From contig UQPP01000032.1 of assembly GCA_900543025.1 (NCBI GenBank), forward strand, positions 1-23,578: DNA of 23,578 nt, written 5' to 3'. Below are positions 6,812 through 13,304 of this stretch, piece after piece; position 1 is the first letter of the stretch, and each line of letters opens with the position of its first letter. The stretch is from an uncultured Collinsella sp. (GTDB lineage Bacteria > Actinomycetota > Coriobacteriia > Coriobacteriales > Coriobacteriaceae). A program made the translations under genes and the position numbers. The notes under the pieces were generated by a model that saw only the letters and a list, made by a program, of their open reading frames with translations, did no database searches and had not been told where the DNA came from.

Positions 6812-9001
6812 GTGGCCAAGACGGTATATTCCGATAACCAAAATAATGTCGATGCCCTAGCTGAGCGTCTGAGCAGCCAGACGTCGCTTTCTGCCGAGCG
6901 CGCCAAGCTGGTTGCCTACGACCTGCTCTGCCGCAAGGCACTCAAAATCAAATCGAGCGCGCTGGCGCAGATTTTCCGCTCCGTCGATAAGGAATGCGAC
7001 ACCAAGGCGATGCGCGACGAACTCATCGCGGCAAAGATCGTTACCAAGATCGAGGGCAGCGGCATTAACGGGCGCCCGGCGTTCTATACCATTCATGCCG
7101 AGATAAGTGATGTCCAGGAGCAGCTTGCCGAGGCTGCCGAAGAGACCGTCGAGGACGTTGTCGAGGCGCCCGCTTCGGTGAAAACAGCTCCGCGCGAGCA
7201 TATCGATACCGACGAGCTGCTTGACGAGAGCGTCGTTCGAGCCTTTACGGCCAAGGCCGGCCGCGGCGGTTTTGGCGGGGGCGGCAAGCGCGATGCTCAG
7301 CGCCGTGCCCAGCAGGAGCGCTTCCGTCGCGCCGTGGCTCAAAAGGATGAGTTCGATACCGAGGCTGTTGAGACCGAGGTTGCCGCTGAGTCGCAGAAGC
7401 CCGCGAAGGAGCAAAAGCCCGTGGAGGCCCAAGAGCCCAAACGTCGTCGCGGTGCTCACTTCAAGGCTGCGCAGCAGGATGTCGCGCGTGAGGTTGAAGA
7501 GCCTTCCGAGGTTGCAGACGATATTGAGGAGTCTGCCAAGAGGGCTCCGGGTTCGTGTCGTCCCGGCCGCGGTTTTGCGGGGCGCGCGTATCCCGTAAAG
7601 CGTCAGGAGAAGGGCGAGCCGGCTTCGACCGCTCGGGCCGAGAAGGCCGAACAGATCGAGAAAGCCGTTGAGCCGGCGGCTCGCGAGCAGCAGCCTTCCG
7701 AGTCGCAGCCTGCGGCTGACACCGAGGTCAAAGCCCAACAGTCCGCTGATAAGCAGGCGGGGGAGAGCGCTTCGAGCAAGCCCCGCCGTCGTCGTCACCG
7801 TGGCGGCCGTGGCTCAAATGCCGAGGCCGTGGCCGAGAAGGCGACAACGCAAAACAAGGATGCGAAGGCTGAGACCCCGATGGAGCAGCCCAAGCGCCAG
7901 CCGGCGAAGGGGGGCAAGTCCGAACGTTCGCAAAAGAGCTCGTCCACGCCAAAGCAAGAGCGCAAAGCTCAGGCAAATTCCAAGCACAAATCCCAGGCGC
8001 AGCCCAAACCGACTGCAAACGATGCGGCCGCCCAGCAGCCTGAGCCGCCCGCTCACGGCGAGGTTTCGGCGTTTGCTCTGGCACGTGTCCTGGGCAGGCA
8101 GCTGCTCAAGGTCGTTCCTACGCCAATGGCACTCTCCAAGATTAAGGAGCAGCAGACTCAAATTGTTAAAGTCGAGGGCAAGGACGGCAAAAAGGCTCCG
8201 CAGCGCACTCAGCACAACGAGATGTCCAACCGCAAGATTGCCGAGGAGATTGCGATCATCCAGGCTTGGATAGAACAGAATCGCGGTGCCGACACGCCGG
8301 TCGCTTCGCGTCGCCAGCGCGCCTACCAGATTTTTAACGATGAGAAGGCCTTTGACGGCAAGCACGGCGAGCGCCTGATTCGGCGTATGACCGAAAAGGG
8401 CATCAGCATGCAGGCGATTAAGGTCGCCCCCAACCGCCCCGTGCACTTTACGGGTTTCTTTACGCTGGGCGCCGACAAGCCGTTCATTATGGTCGAGAAC
8501 CTGGACACCTATGACGAGATCGTCAAGCTCCTGCGCGGCCGCAAGCATGCCAAGCTTTTTGGCACCAAAGTTGGTGGCGTGATCTTTGGCGGCGGCTGCA
8601 AGGCGAGCGTTTCGCACGCACTGGATGATTATCTGGCCGAGATCGGCTATCGCTTTAACTATGTCTACTACGTGGGCGACATCGATCGAGAGGGTGCGCG
8701 CATTGTCGAGCAGGCCCGTAATGCCAATGTCGTTGAGATTCGCCTGCATGCCGGTATGTATCGCGCCATGCTCGCCGAGCACAAGCGTCGCGTAAAGGCC
8801 GGCGGAGAGTGCGAGCCCGCGGCTGCCAACCAGGGCGTGCCGCAGAACCTAGCGGCGACGATCAAAGATTTGCCTATGGTCACGCGCGTGCAGTTCCGCA
8901 ACGTGCTGCGCGAGGGCGGACGCATTCCGCAGGAGATTCTGATGACCGCCGACTATCGGGATGGCGACTCGGGAAGCTTCGACCGCATGCTTAACAATTA
9001 G
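6812..9001 (+). CDS. Orphan JetD-like protein: winged-helix N-terminus, long disordered basic region, DUF2220/Toprim-type C-terminus
   Basis: I favour the GTG at 6812 (729 residues) because GAAAGGGG ends 5 bp before it; the ATG at 6788 has no such site. Residues 1-110 look like a helical, probably winged-helix, DNA-binding domain. Residues about 145-430 are low complexity: Glu/Ala/Lys/Gln-rich with basic patches such as RRRRHRGGRGSN, resembling the disordered parts of RNase E. The C-terminal third resembles the DUF2220 domain of Wadjet JetD: a YQIFNDEKAFDGKHGERLIR segment, then MVENLDTYDE (near residue 562, candidate Toprim Glu) and YYVGDIDREGARI (near 622, candidate DxD metal site). JetD is a Toprim nuclease acting with JetABC SMC proteins; none is nearby. 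The function here is therefore unknown. Codon use matches neighbours. A remote topoisomerase/primase-type Toprim protein is the alternative. Confidence 0.6.
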   Translation: MAKTVYSDNQNNVDALAERLSSQTSLSAERAKLVAYDLLCRKALKIKSSALAQIFRSVDKECDTKAMRDELIAAKIVTKIEGSGINGRPAFYTIHAEISDVQEQLAEAAEETVEDVVEAPASVKTAPREHIDTDELLDESVVRAFTAKAGRGGFGGGGKRDAQRRAQQERFRRAVAQKDEFDTEAVETEVAAESQKPAKEQKPVEAQEPKRRRGAHFKAAQQDVAREVEEPSEVADDIEESAKRAPGSCRPGRGFAGRAYPVKRQEKGEPASTARAEKAEQIEKAVEPAAREQQPSESQPAADTEVKAQQSADKQAGESASSKPRRRRHRGGRGSNAEAVAEKATTQNKDAKAETPMEQPKRQPAKGGKSERSQKSSSTPKQERKAQANSKHKSQAQPKPTANDAAAQQPEPPAHGEVSAFALARVLGRQLLKVVPTPMALSKIKEQQTQIVKVEGKDGKKAPQRTQHNEMSNRKIAEEIAIIQAWIEQNRGADTPVASRRQRAYQIFNDEKAFDGKHGERLIRRMTEKGISMQAIKVAPNRPVHFTGFFTLGADKPFIMVENLDTYDEIVKLLRGRKHAKLFGTKVGGVIFGGGCKASVSHALDDYLAEIGYRFNYVYYVGDIDREGARIVEQARNANVVEIRLHAGMYRAMLAEHKRRVKAGGECEPAAANQGVPQNLAATIKDLPMVTRVQFRNVLREGGRIPQEILMTADYRDGDSGSFDRMLNN

Positions 9002-9003
9002 GG

Positions 9004-9150
9004 ACGCGTGGCCCCGGCGGGCCGGGACACCGAATTAGGTTTCCTGCTCTACAGTCCTGCTCACGACGGAGGCCACATTAAGTGGCCTCCTGTTCGTGCG
9101 GAACTCGCGATAAACCTAATTCGGTGTCCCCGCCCGTCGGGGCCCCGCGG
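9004..9150 (+). repeat. Large hairpin element, copy 3 (39-nt arms, 69-nt core)
   Basis: The element begins 2 bp after the stop of the JetD-like gene. Arms 9004-9042 and 9112-9150 pair at 35 of 39 positions; the inner 19 bp (GGGACACCGAATTAGGTTT) are perfect and the mismatches are in the outer half. The core 9043-9111 is again exactly 69 nt and in the same orientation as copy 1. The apical stem GGAGGCCAC/GTGGCCTCC shows one more compensated pair relative to copy 1, and the next stem segment has shifted (CACGA/TCGTG). The arm sequence differs from both other copies. From 9151 to 9247 I see nothing beyond a weak AGGCGC/GCGCCT repeat. Confidence 0.88.
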
Positions 9151-9247
9151 CACTTTGTAGATGGTGGCTCGCTTTTCGGAACTGGGCTGATGATTTCTAG
9201 ATGTAAGGCGCTCTTGGTCCTAACGGGCCTGGGGCGCCTATCTTTCG

Positions 9248-9284
9248 GAGGTAGATTTTTGGGACATGCCTGAAAATCTACCTC
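9248..9284. repeat. 12-bp inverted repeat upstream of the DUF4143 ATPase
   Basis: GAGGTAGATTTT (9248-9259) and AAAATCTACCTC (9273-9284) are perfectly complementary with a 13-nt loop. On either strand it is a stem with an A/T-rich top but without a following T-run, so a terminator role is doubtful. Confidence 0.6.
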
Positions 9285-9285
9285 A

Positions 9286-9349
9286 AACTTCTAGTGTAGG
9301 ACGAGAAGTTGTAGCTGAAACTTCTCGTGTAGGACGAGAAGTTATATAC
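9286..9349 (+). promoter_or_regulatory. Paired 25-bp palindromes plus -10 box: likely operator of the DUF4143 ATPase
   Basis: Two copies of the same palindrome lie 33 bp apart, about three helical turns: 9286-9310 (one mismatch between arms) and 9319-9343 (perfect, AACTTCTCGT-gtagg-ACGAGAAGTT). The second copy abuts TATACT (9344-9349), a good -10 box, and covers the -35 position. AAAGGAGAG follows at 9361-9369. Repression by a dimeric regulator, possibly the ATPase's own system, is inferred; no regulator gene is adjacent. Confidence 0.65.
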
Positions 9350-9373
9350 TCAAGATGTTGAAAGGAGAGCATT

Positions 9374-10744
9374 ATGGCGCCTACAGCGTTGGGTATTGCA
9401 GAGATTGTTGCCGAGGCCCGTTCCTTTGAGATTCCTCACGTCGTGCATCGAGACGATGCCATCAGTGATCTTCCTGAGCCAAAGCCGTTCAATCTTGTCC
9501 ATATCATCACGGGTATCAGGCGCTGCGGCAAAACGTTCTATGCGTTTCAATGGATTCGTCGCCTTATCGATCGCGGTGTCGATGCCGAGCGTATCTTCTA
9601 TTTCAATTTTGCTGATGACCGTCTTCGACCGGCGCCGGACACGCTTATGAGCGACATTTTGGAAGAGTATTGGCGGCAGGTTCCCTCAGCGCGAACGAAA
9701 GGCTGTTATCTCTTTCTGGATGAGGTGCAGGAGACCGATGGCTGGCAGGGCGTTTGTCAGCGTTTGGCGGAGCACGAGAGCGTAACGCTTGTTATCACCG
9801 GATCGTCCTCAAAACTATCTGCCGATGAAATAGCGACGCAGTTTCGCGGTCGCTCGCAAGAGCACGCTATGCATCCGCTTTCATTCCGCGAGTATTGTGC
9901 GTTTCATCACATTGAAACGCCGGATATGTCTACTAGTGCTGGGGCTCCAGCTGTTTCTCCGCAGCGGCGAACTGATCTGGAATCGGCATATGACCGTTAT
10001 CTCATAGAGGGTGGCTTTCCTGGGGTTCAGGAGCTTGATGCCGGTTCGCGTATTCAGATGCTTCAAGCCTATTTGCGAGATGTTGTTGCACGAGACATTC
10101 TCGAGCGGAGCGGGCGCACGGATATCGCTCTTGCCAACCAAGTAGGGCTCTTCTGCCTTCGAAACACGGGTTGCGACCTTTCGGTCAACAGTTTGTTGGA
10201 AGCCTTAAAGTCTGTCGGATATCGAGCGTCATGGGAAAAAATAAACGAACTCGTTCGTTTGTTCCAGCAGGCTCATCTCATTGGATTACTTCCGGAGTAT
10301 TCAACTTCTTTGGCTCCTAAGACAACGACAACAGACAAGGTCTATGCCGTCGACCAGGGGATGGCATACGCAACATCGCGTGCTAATCAGCAGGATATAG
10401 GAAAGCGTTTGGAGACTGCGATTTATGCTGAACTCATGCGCCGTACGGCAAACGGCCGGTTGGAAACGGTGACTTCATTTACGGCTCCAACGCAAGCAAG
10501 AGAAAAAGTTGATTTCTTGGTCGGCGACGCTTTAGCATCGGAACCATACGCACTTTACCAGGTGACAGTCGATATGACGGCAGAGAAAACGCGCAGGCGT
10601 GAAGTTGGTTCCCTTGAGGTTGCTATGGTAAAAACCGGTATCAAGGATGCCAATATCATCACGCTGCGCGAGGCGACCCAGATCAAAACGGAGCATGGCG
10701 TCATCGAGGTTATTCCCGCATGGAAATGGTCGCTTGGTCTGTAA
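9374..10744 (+). CDS. AAA_14 / DUF4143 family ATPase
   Basis: The 456-residue protein is of the widespread AAA_14-DUF4143 ATPase family, whose biological role is poorly known. Walker A is ITGIRRCGKT (residues 45-54), Walker B YLFLDEVQ (112-119), sensor ITGSSS (141-146), and a RGR arginine motif follows at 158-160. The C-terminal half (about 210-456) carries the DUF4143 region, with YLIEGGFPG and a nuclease-like KVDFLVGD segment (near 380) common in the family. The start is fixed by AAAGGAGAG five bases upstream. Codon use is less GC3-biased than in flanking genes, and repeat-rich DNA lies on both sides, which suggests acquisition by transfer. No toxin or partner gene is next to it. Confidence 0.85.
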   Translation: MAPTALGIAEIVAEARSFEIPHVVHRDDAISDLPEPKPFNLVHIITGIRRCGKTFYAFQWIRRLIDRGVDAERIFYFNFADDRLRPAPDTLMSDILEEYWRQVPSARTKGCYLFLDEVQETDGWQGVCQRLAEHESVTLVITGSSSKLSADEIATQFRGRSQEHAMHPLSFREYCAFHHIETPDMSTSAGAPAVSPQRRTDLESAYDRYLIEGGFPGVQELDAGSRIQMLQAYLRDVVARDILERSGRTDIALANQVGLFCLRNTGCDLSVNSLLEALKSVGYRASWEKINELVRLFQQAHLIGLLPEYSTSLAPKTTTTDKVYAVDQGMAYATSRANQQDIGKRLETAIYAELMRRTANGRLETVTSFTAPTQAREKVDFLVGDALASEPYALYQVTVDMTAEKTRRREVGSLEVAMVKTGIKDANIITLREATQIKTEHGVIEVIPAWKWSLGL

Positions 10745-10752
10745 TGCTACGC

Positions 10753-10818
10753 CGGCCCGCCGGGGCCGCACGGCACCATGTTGATGACCGGCACTTTAGG
10801 AACGTCCCCAAGTGCCGG
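10753..10818. repeat. Two hairpins just downstream of the DUF4143 ATPase
   Basis: CGGCCC (10753-10758) pairs with GGGCCG (10763-10768). Then CCGGCACTT (10788-10796) pairs with AAGTGCCGG (10810-10818) across a 13-nt loop. Neither is followed by a convincing T-run. They open a 260-bp repeat-rich stretch leading to tRNA-Gln that contains no supportable gene. Confidence 0.55.
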
Positions 10819-10821
10819 CTG

Positions 10822-10962
10822 TGGGACGGAGGGATTCCGCGTCCGCCTTTTCGGCGGCCGCGCCCCGCTGCGTCGCTTCGCTCCTTGCGTGCTGCGCTGG
10901 AAAACGCTTCGCGTTTCCTCAGCTCCGCACCCTTGCGGGTTCGAATCCCTCCGCTTGCCCAC
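10822..10962. repeat. tRNA-Gln-like fragment element with terminal inverted repeats
   Basis: Positions 10822-10837 (TGGGACGGAGGGATTC) exactly match 16 nt of the acceptor/T-arm of the intact tRNA-Gln at 11013-11028. CGGAGGGATTC (10827-10837) recurs inverted at 10943-10953 as part of GGGTTCGAATCCCTCCG, a T-arm sequence. Just outside, GTGCCGGCTGT (10812-10822) matches the anticodon-arm side of the same tRNA. Between the ends are small hairpins (CCGCC/GGCGG, GGAAAACG-CTTCG-CGTTTCC, ACCC/GGGT). No full tRNA can be folded. It looks like a tRNA-derived repeat or the debris of repeated recombination at the tRNA 3' end. Confidence 0.6.
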
Positions 10963-10964
10963 AT

Positions 10965-10999
10965 AAAAGCGCCCTGGGCCGTTATGGGCTCAGGGCGCT
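10965..10999 (-). terminator. Terminator of tRNA-Gln
   Basis: Read on the - strand, AGCGCCCTG (10999-10991) and CAGGGCGCT (10976-10968) form a perfect 9-bp stem followed by TTTTA. It lies immediately downstream of tRNA-Gln. Confidence 0.8.
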
Positions 11000-11008
11000 C
11001 AGTTTTAA

Positions 11009-11083
11009 TGGCTGGGACGGAGGGATTCGAACCCCCAACAGCCGGCACCAAAAACCGGAGTTCTACCGTTGAACTACGTCCCA
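11009..11083 (-). tRNA. tRNA-Gln (anticodon UUG)
   Basis: On the - strand a complete cloverleaf is visible: a 7-bp acceptor stem TGGGACG/CGTCCCA, discriminator G and encoded CCA; a D arm with AGTTCAACGGTAGAACT; the anticodon stem CCGGT/GCCGG with loop TTTTGGT, giving anticodon TTG; and a T arm GGGGGTTCGAATCCCTC-type. It follows the peptidoglycan-binding gene by 38 bp on the same strand. Confidence 0.95.
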
Positions 11084-11121
11084 ATGTGTGGTGTTGCCCA
11101 AAAGCAACTCGTTTAGTTTAC

Positions 11122-12027
11122 CTAATCTGCGAGGGCATCGCAAACGCCGTCGAGTAGGCGTACGGCGAGCGTCTGCGCGTCGCTGGCCGTGAAGGTGCCG
11201 TTGTAGCGCGTCATGCCCGTGAGCTCAATGCGAATGCGAGCCGGCTTCTGCTGCGCGGCGACATTGGCGGTGCGGATGCGCTGGGCCAGGTTGTGGCACT
11301 CGGCGAGGGCAATCGTGGCGCGCGGTGCGGCGTCGGCGGGCAGCTCATCGCTTGCGATCTCGAGCACCAGGTCAACGTCGGTTGGGACCTCGGAGTCGCA
11401 GAGCATCATGCCGCTGTTGTCGGTCGTTGCCGTGGCGATATTCCACATGCGCGACGCAACGCTGCGTGCGATGGGGTCCTCGCCGATAACGGCAATCTGG
11501 AAGCGCTCGAGCACGTTGGCGGCGCGAGCAAAACCGATGCGGGACTCGGCTTCGGTGACCGAGGGCTTGCCCTCCCACACATGGTGCAGGCGGTTGATGT
11601 AGGCGTAGGTGTCCTGGAAGGCCATGCCGTCGGCAAACAGGCCGACATTTTCCTGGAACTGCTGCAGGGCGGCCTCGGTATGCGGACCAAAATAGCCGTC
11701 GTCTTCGCCACAGGCAAAGCCCAAAACGTTGAGAGCGCGCTGCAGGGCCTGCACATCGGCGCCATGGAAATTGGGCATGCGCAGATAGAGGGTGCGGTCG
11801 CCCAGCTTATACGAAGCGTCTACAAGGGCGCTCCAACAGGGGATATCGACGGCATGACCGGCAGCAAGGCCGCTGTCGAGCCTGAAGGTGCTGACGGCCT
11901 GCTCAGTGGTGGCTCCAAAGTACTTGTCGGTGACTTCGGCGGCATCAATCGTGTAGCCGAGCTGCAGGAGACGAGACTGCACGTCTTCGACGGCTGCTCC
12001 TTGCATGCCCGTTGTAATAGGTTCCAT
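11122..12027 (-). CDS. Peptidoglycan-binding-domain protein (two PG_binding_1 repeats)
   Basis: The 301-residue protein has two tandem peptidoglycan-binding-type repeats. The first (about 3-60) has GAAVEDVQSRLLQLGY and YFGATTEQAVSTFR; the second (about 82-135) has ADVQALQRALNVLGF and YFGPHTEAALQQFQ. The C-terminal half (about 160-301) is not clearly assignable. It begins RFQIAVIGEDPIARSVASRMW and ends with a helix after MTRYNGTF, possibly a degenerate amidase-like alpha/beta domain without visible zinc ligands. No signal peptide or membrane segment is seen, so it would be cytoplasmic or exported by an unknown route, which is odd for a wall-binding protein. GAAAGGGG lies 8 bp before the ATG. 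Some actinobacteria have cytoplasmic PG-binding regulators (CwlM-like), a possible but unproven analogy. Confidence 0.75.
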   Translation of the reverse strand: MEPITTGMQGAAVEDVQSRLLQLGYTIDAAEVTDKYFGATTEQAVSTFRLDSGLAAGHAVDIPCWSALVDASYKLGDRTLYLRMPNFHGADVQALQRALNVLGFACGEDDGYFGPHTEAALQQFQENVGLFADGMAFQDTYAYINRLHHVWEGKPSVTEAESRIGFARAANVLERFQIAVIGEDPIARSVASRMWNIATATTDNSGMMLCDSEVPTDVDLVLEIASDELPADAAPRATIALAECHNLAQRIRTANVAAQQKPARIRIELTGMTRYNGTFTASDAQTLAVRLLDGVCDALAD

Positions 12028-12165
12028 GAACGAACCCCTTTCGGCGTACCATTCGTACTATTTGAGCGTCTGTCGGATAGACAACGCAAAGGGATGCATA
12101 AACATGCACTCAACAGTGTAGCAAGTTGTGCCTAAATACGCTGCTGACAGGTTTTATAACCCCCG

Positions 12166-13191
12166 TTAGTTAAGGCGCTCCACAAAGAAATCTGCCATGG
12201 AGAGGAACAGCTCGCGTGCGTGCGGATCAAGCTCAACGTTCTCGATGGCCGCTTTGGCCTTAGCGGTCAGGTCGAGCGCGTAAGTGTGGGCGTAATCGAT
12301 GGAGCCGGTCTCCTGGAAGATCTCCACGGCGCGTGCGAGCTGCGCGGGATCATCGGTGCCCGAGGAAAGAATCGCCTCGACCTCGTCGTGGTGGCGCTCA
12401 TCAGAGAGGGCGTGTACGGCGACAAGCGTGCGCTTGCCCTCGGTGATGTCGGTGCGGAAGTCCTTGTTGGCGGCTTCCTTAGCGCCGACAAGGTTGAGCA
12501 GGTCGTCCTGAATCTGAAAGGCGAGGCCTGTGTGTAGGCCAAAGGCGCGCAGCGCTTCGATTTGCTCATCGCTGCCGCCGCCGATAATGGCTCCGGCGGC
12601 AAGCGGCGTGGCTCCGCTGTAAAACGCGGTCTTGTGCGTCGCCATGTCCAGGTAGTCATCAACCGAGATATCAAAGCGCCCGTCGCGGACCCAACCCAGG
12701 TCGAGTGCTTGACCCTCGATGGTGCGGACGATCATCTCGGTAAGCTCGTGGAGCACGCGCAGCTTCACGTCGGACTCCAGCGTAGGGTCGTCGAGAACCG
12801 TCTTGGTGACCATGGTGAGCGCCAGGTCGCCACAATTGATGGCAAGGCCCGTGCCCTCGGTAAGATGCATGCAGGGCTTGCCTCGACGAAGCTGTCCGTT
12901 GTCGGCGATGTCGTCGTGGATCAGCGCGCCCGACTGGAAATGCTCGATGGCTGCCGCGGCGCTGCGGGCGCTCTCAAAGCTACCGCCCACTGCGGTTGCG
13001 GCGAGCATGCAGATAAGCGGGCGGTGGCGCTTGCCGGCGTTGGCCGTAAAAGCCGAGAGCGGCGCATACAGGTAGCGCTCGATATCGGCAGAGGTCGCCT
13101 GTCCGTCAAAGAACGTGGCCAGATAGTCGTTAATCTGGTCAAAGTGCTGGGCTAAAAAGCTGGTAAACGGACTGGACACGGGTTCTCGCAT
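12166..13191 (-). CDS. Polyprenyl diphosphate synthase (trans-isoprenyl, IspA/GGPPS type)
   Basis: A trans-isoprenyl diphosphate synthase that condenses isopentenyl diphosphate with allylic diphosphates to make C15-C20 or longer chains for quinones or lipid carriers. Motifs are GKRHRP (IPP binding), the first Asp-rich motif DDIADNGQLRRG, MATHKTA, FQIQDDLLNL as second Asp-rich motif (last position Asn, not Asp) and TEGKRTL. I chose the ATG at 13191 (341 residues), which has a weak AGAAAG upstream; an ATG at 13230 would add 13 residues but has no ribosome binding site. Chain length cannot be decided from the residues before the first motif (FQSGALIH). It stands alone between the PTS fusion and the peptidoglycan-binding gene, all on the - strand; the gap to the latter (138 bp) shows no clear terminator. 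Confidence 0.9.
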   Translation of the reverse strand: MREPVSSPFTSFLAQHFDQINDYLATFFDGQATSADIERYLYAPLSAFTANAGKRHRPLICMLAATAVGGSFESARSAAAAIEHFQSGALIHDDIADNGQLRRGKPCMHLTEGTGLAINCGDLALTMVTKTVLDDPTLESDVKLRVLHELTEMIVRTIEGQALDLGWVRDGRFDISVDDYLDMATHKTAFYSGATPLAAGAIIGGGSDEQIEALRAFGLHTGLAFQIQDDLLNLVGAKEAANKDFRTDITEGKRTLVAVHALSDERHHDEVEAILSSGTDDPAQLARAVEIFQETGSIDYAHTYALDLTAKAKAAIENVELDPHARELFLSMADFFVERLN

Positions 13192-13304
13192 TCTTTCTGA
13201 GGTTGCATTGGTGCAATATGCAGACAACATATTGCCACATCAGGGCGTTTGGCGCGGCAGTTTTGGCGATTTAGGACAACGGGCGTGCGTTTGATGGAGC
13301 GCGC

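Noticed and set aside
6812..9150. A complete Wadjet (JetABCD) defence operon
   Set aside because: Only a JetD-like gene is present; flanking genes are cstA and a DUF4143 ATPase, with no JetA, JetB or SMC-like JetC.
10822..11028. Integrated element bounded by att sites in tRNA-Gln
   Set aside because: The direct repeat encloses only about 175 bp, with no integrase or cargo, so at most it is a scar.
10710..11157. Small open frames around tRNA-Gln on both strands
   Set aside because: They translate tRNA and tRNA-like repeats (RDSNPQ and GGIRTR-type peptides), a well-known annotation artefact.
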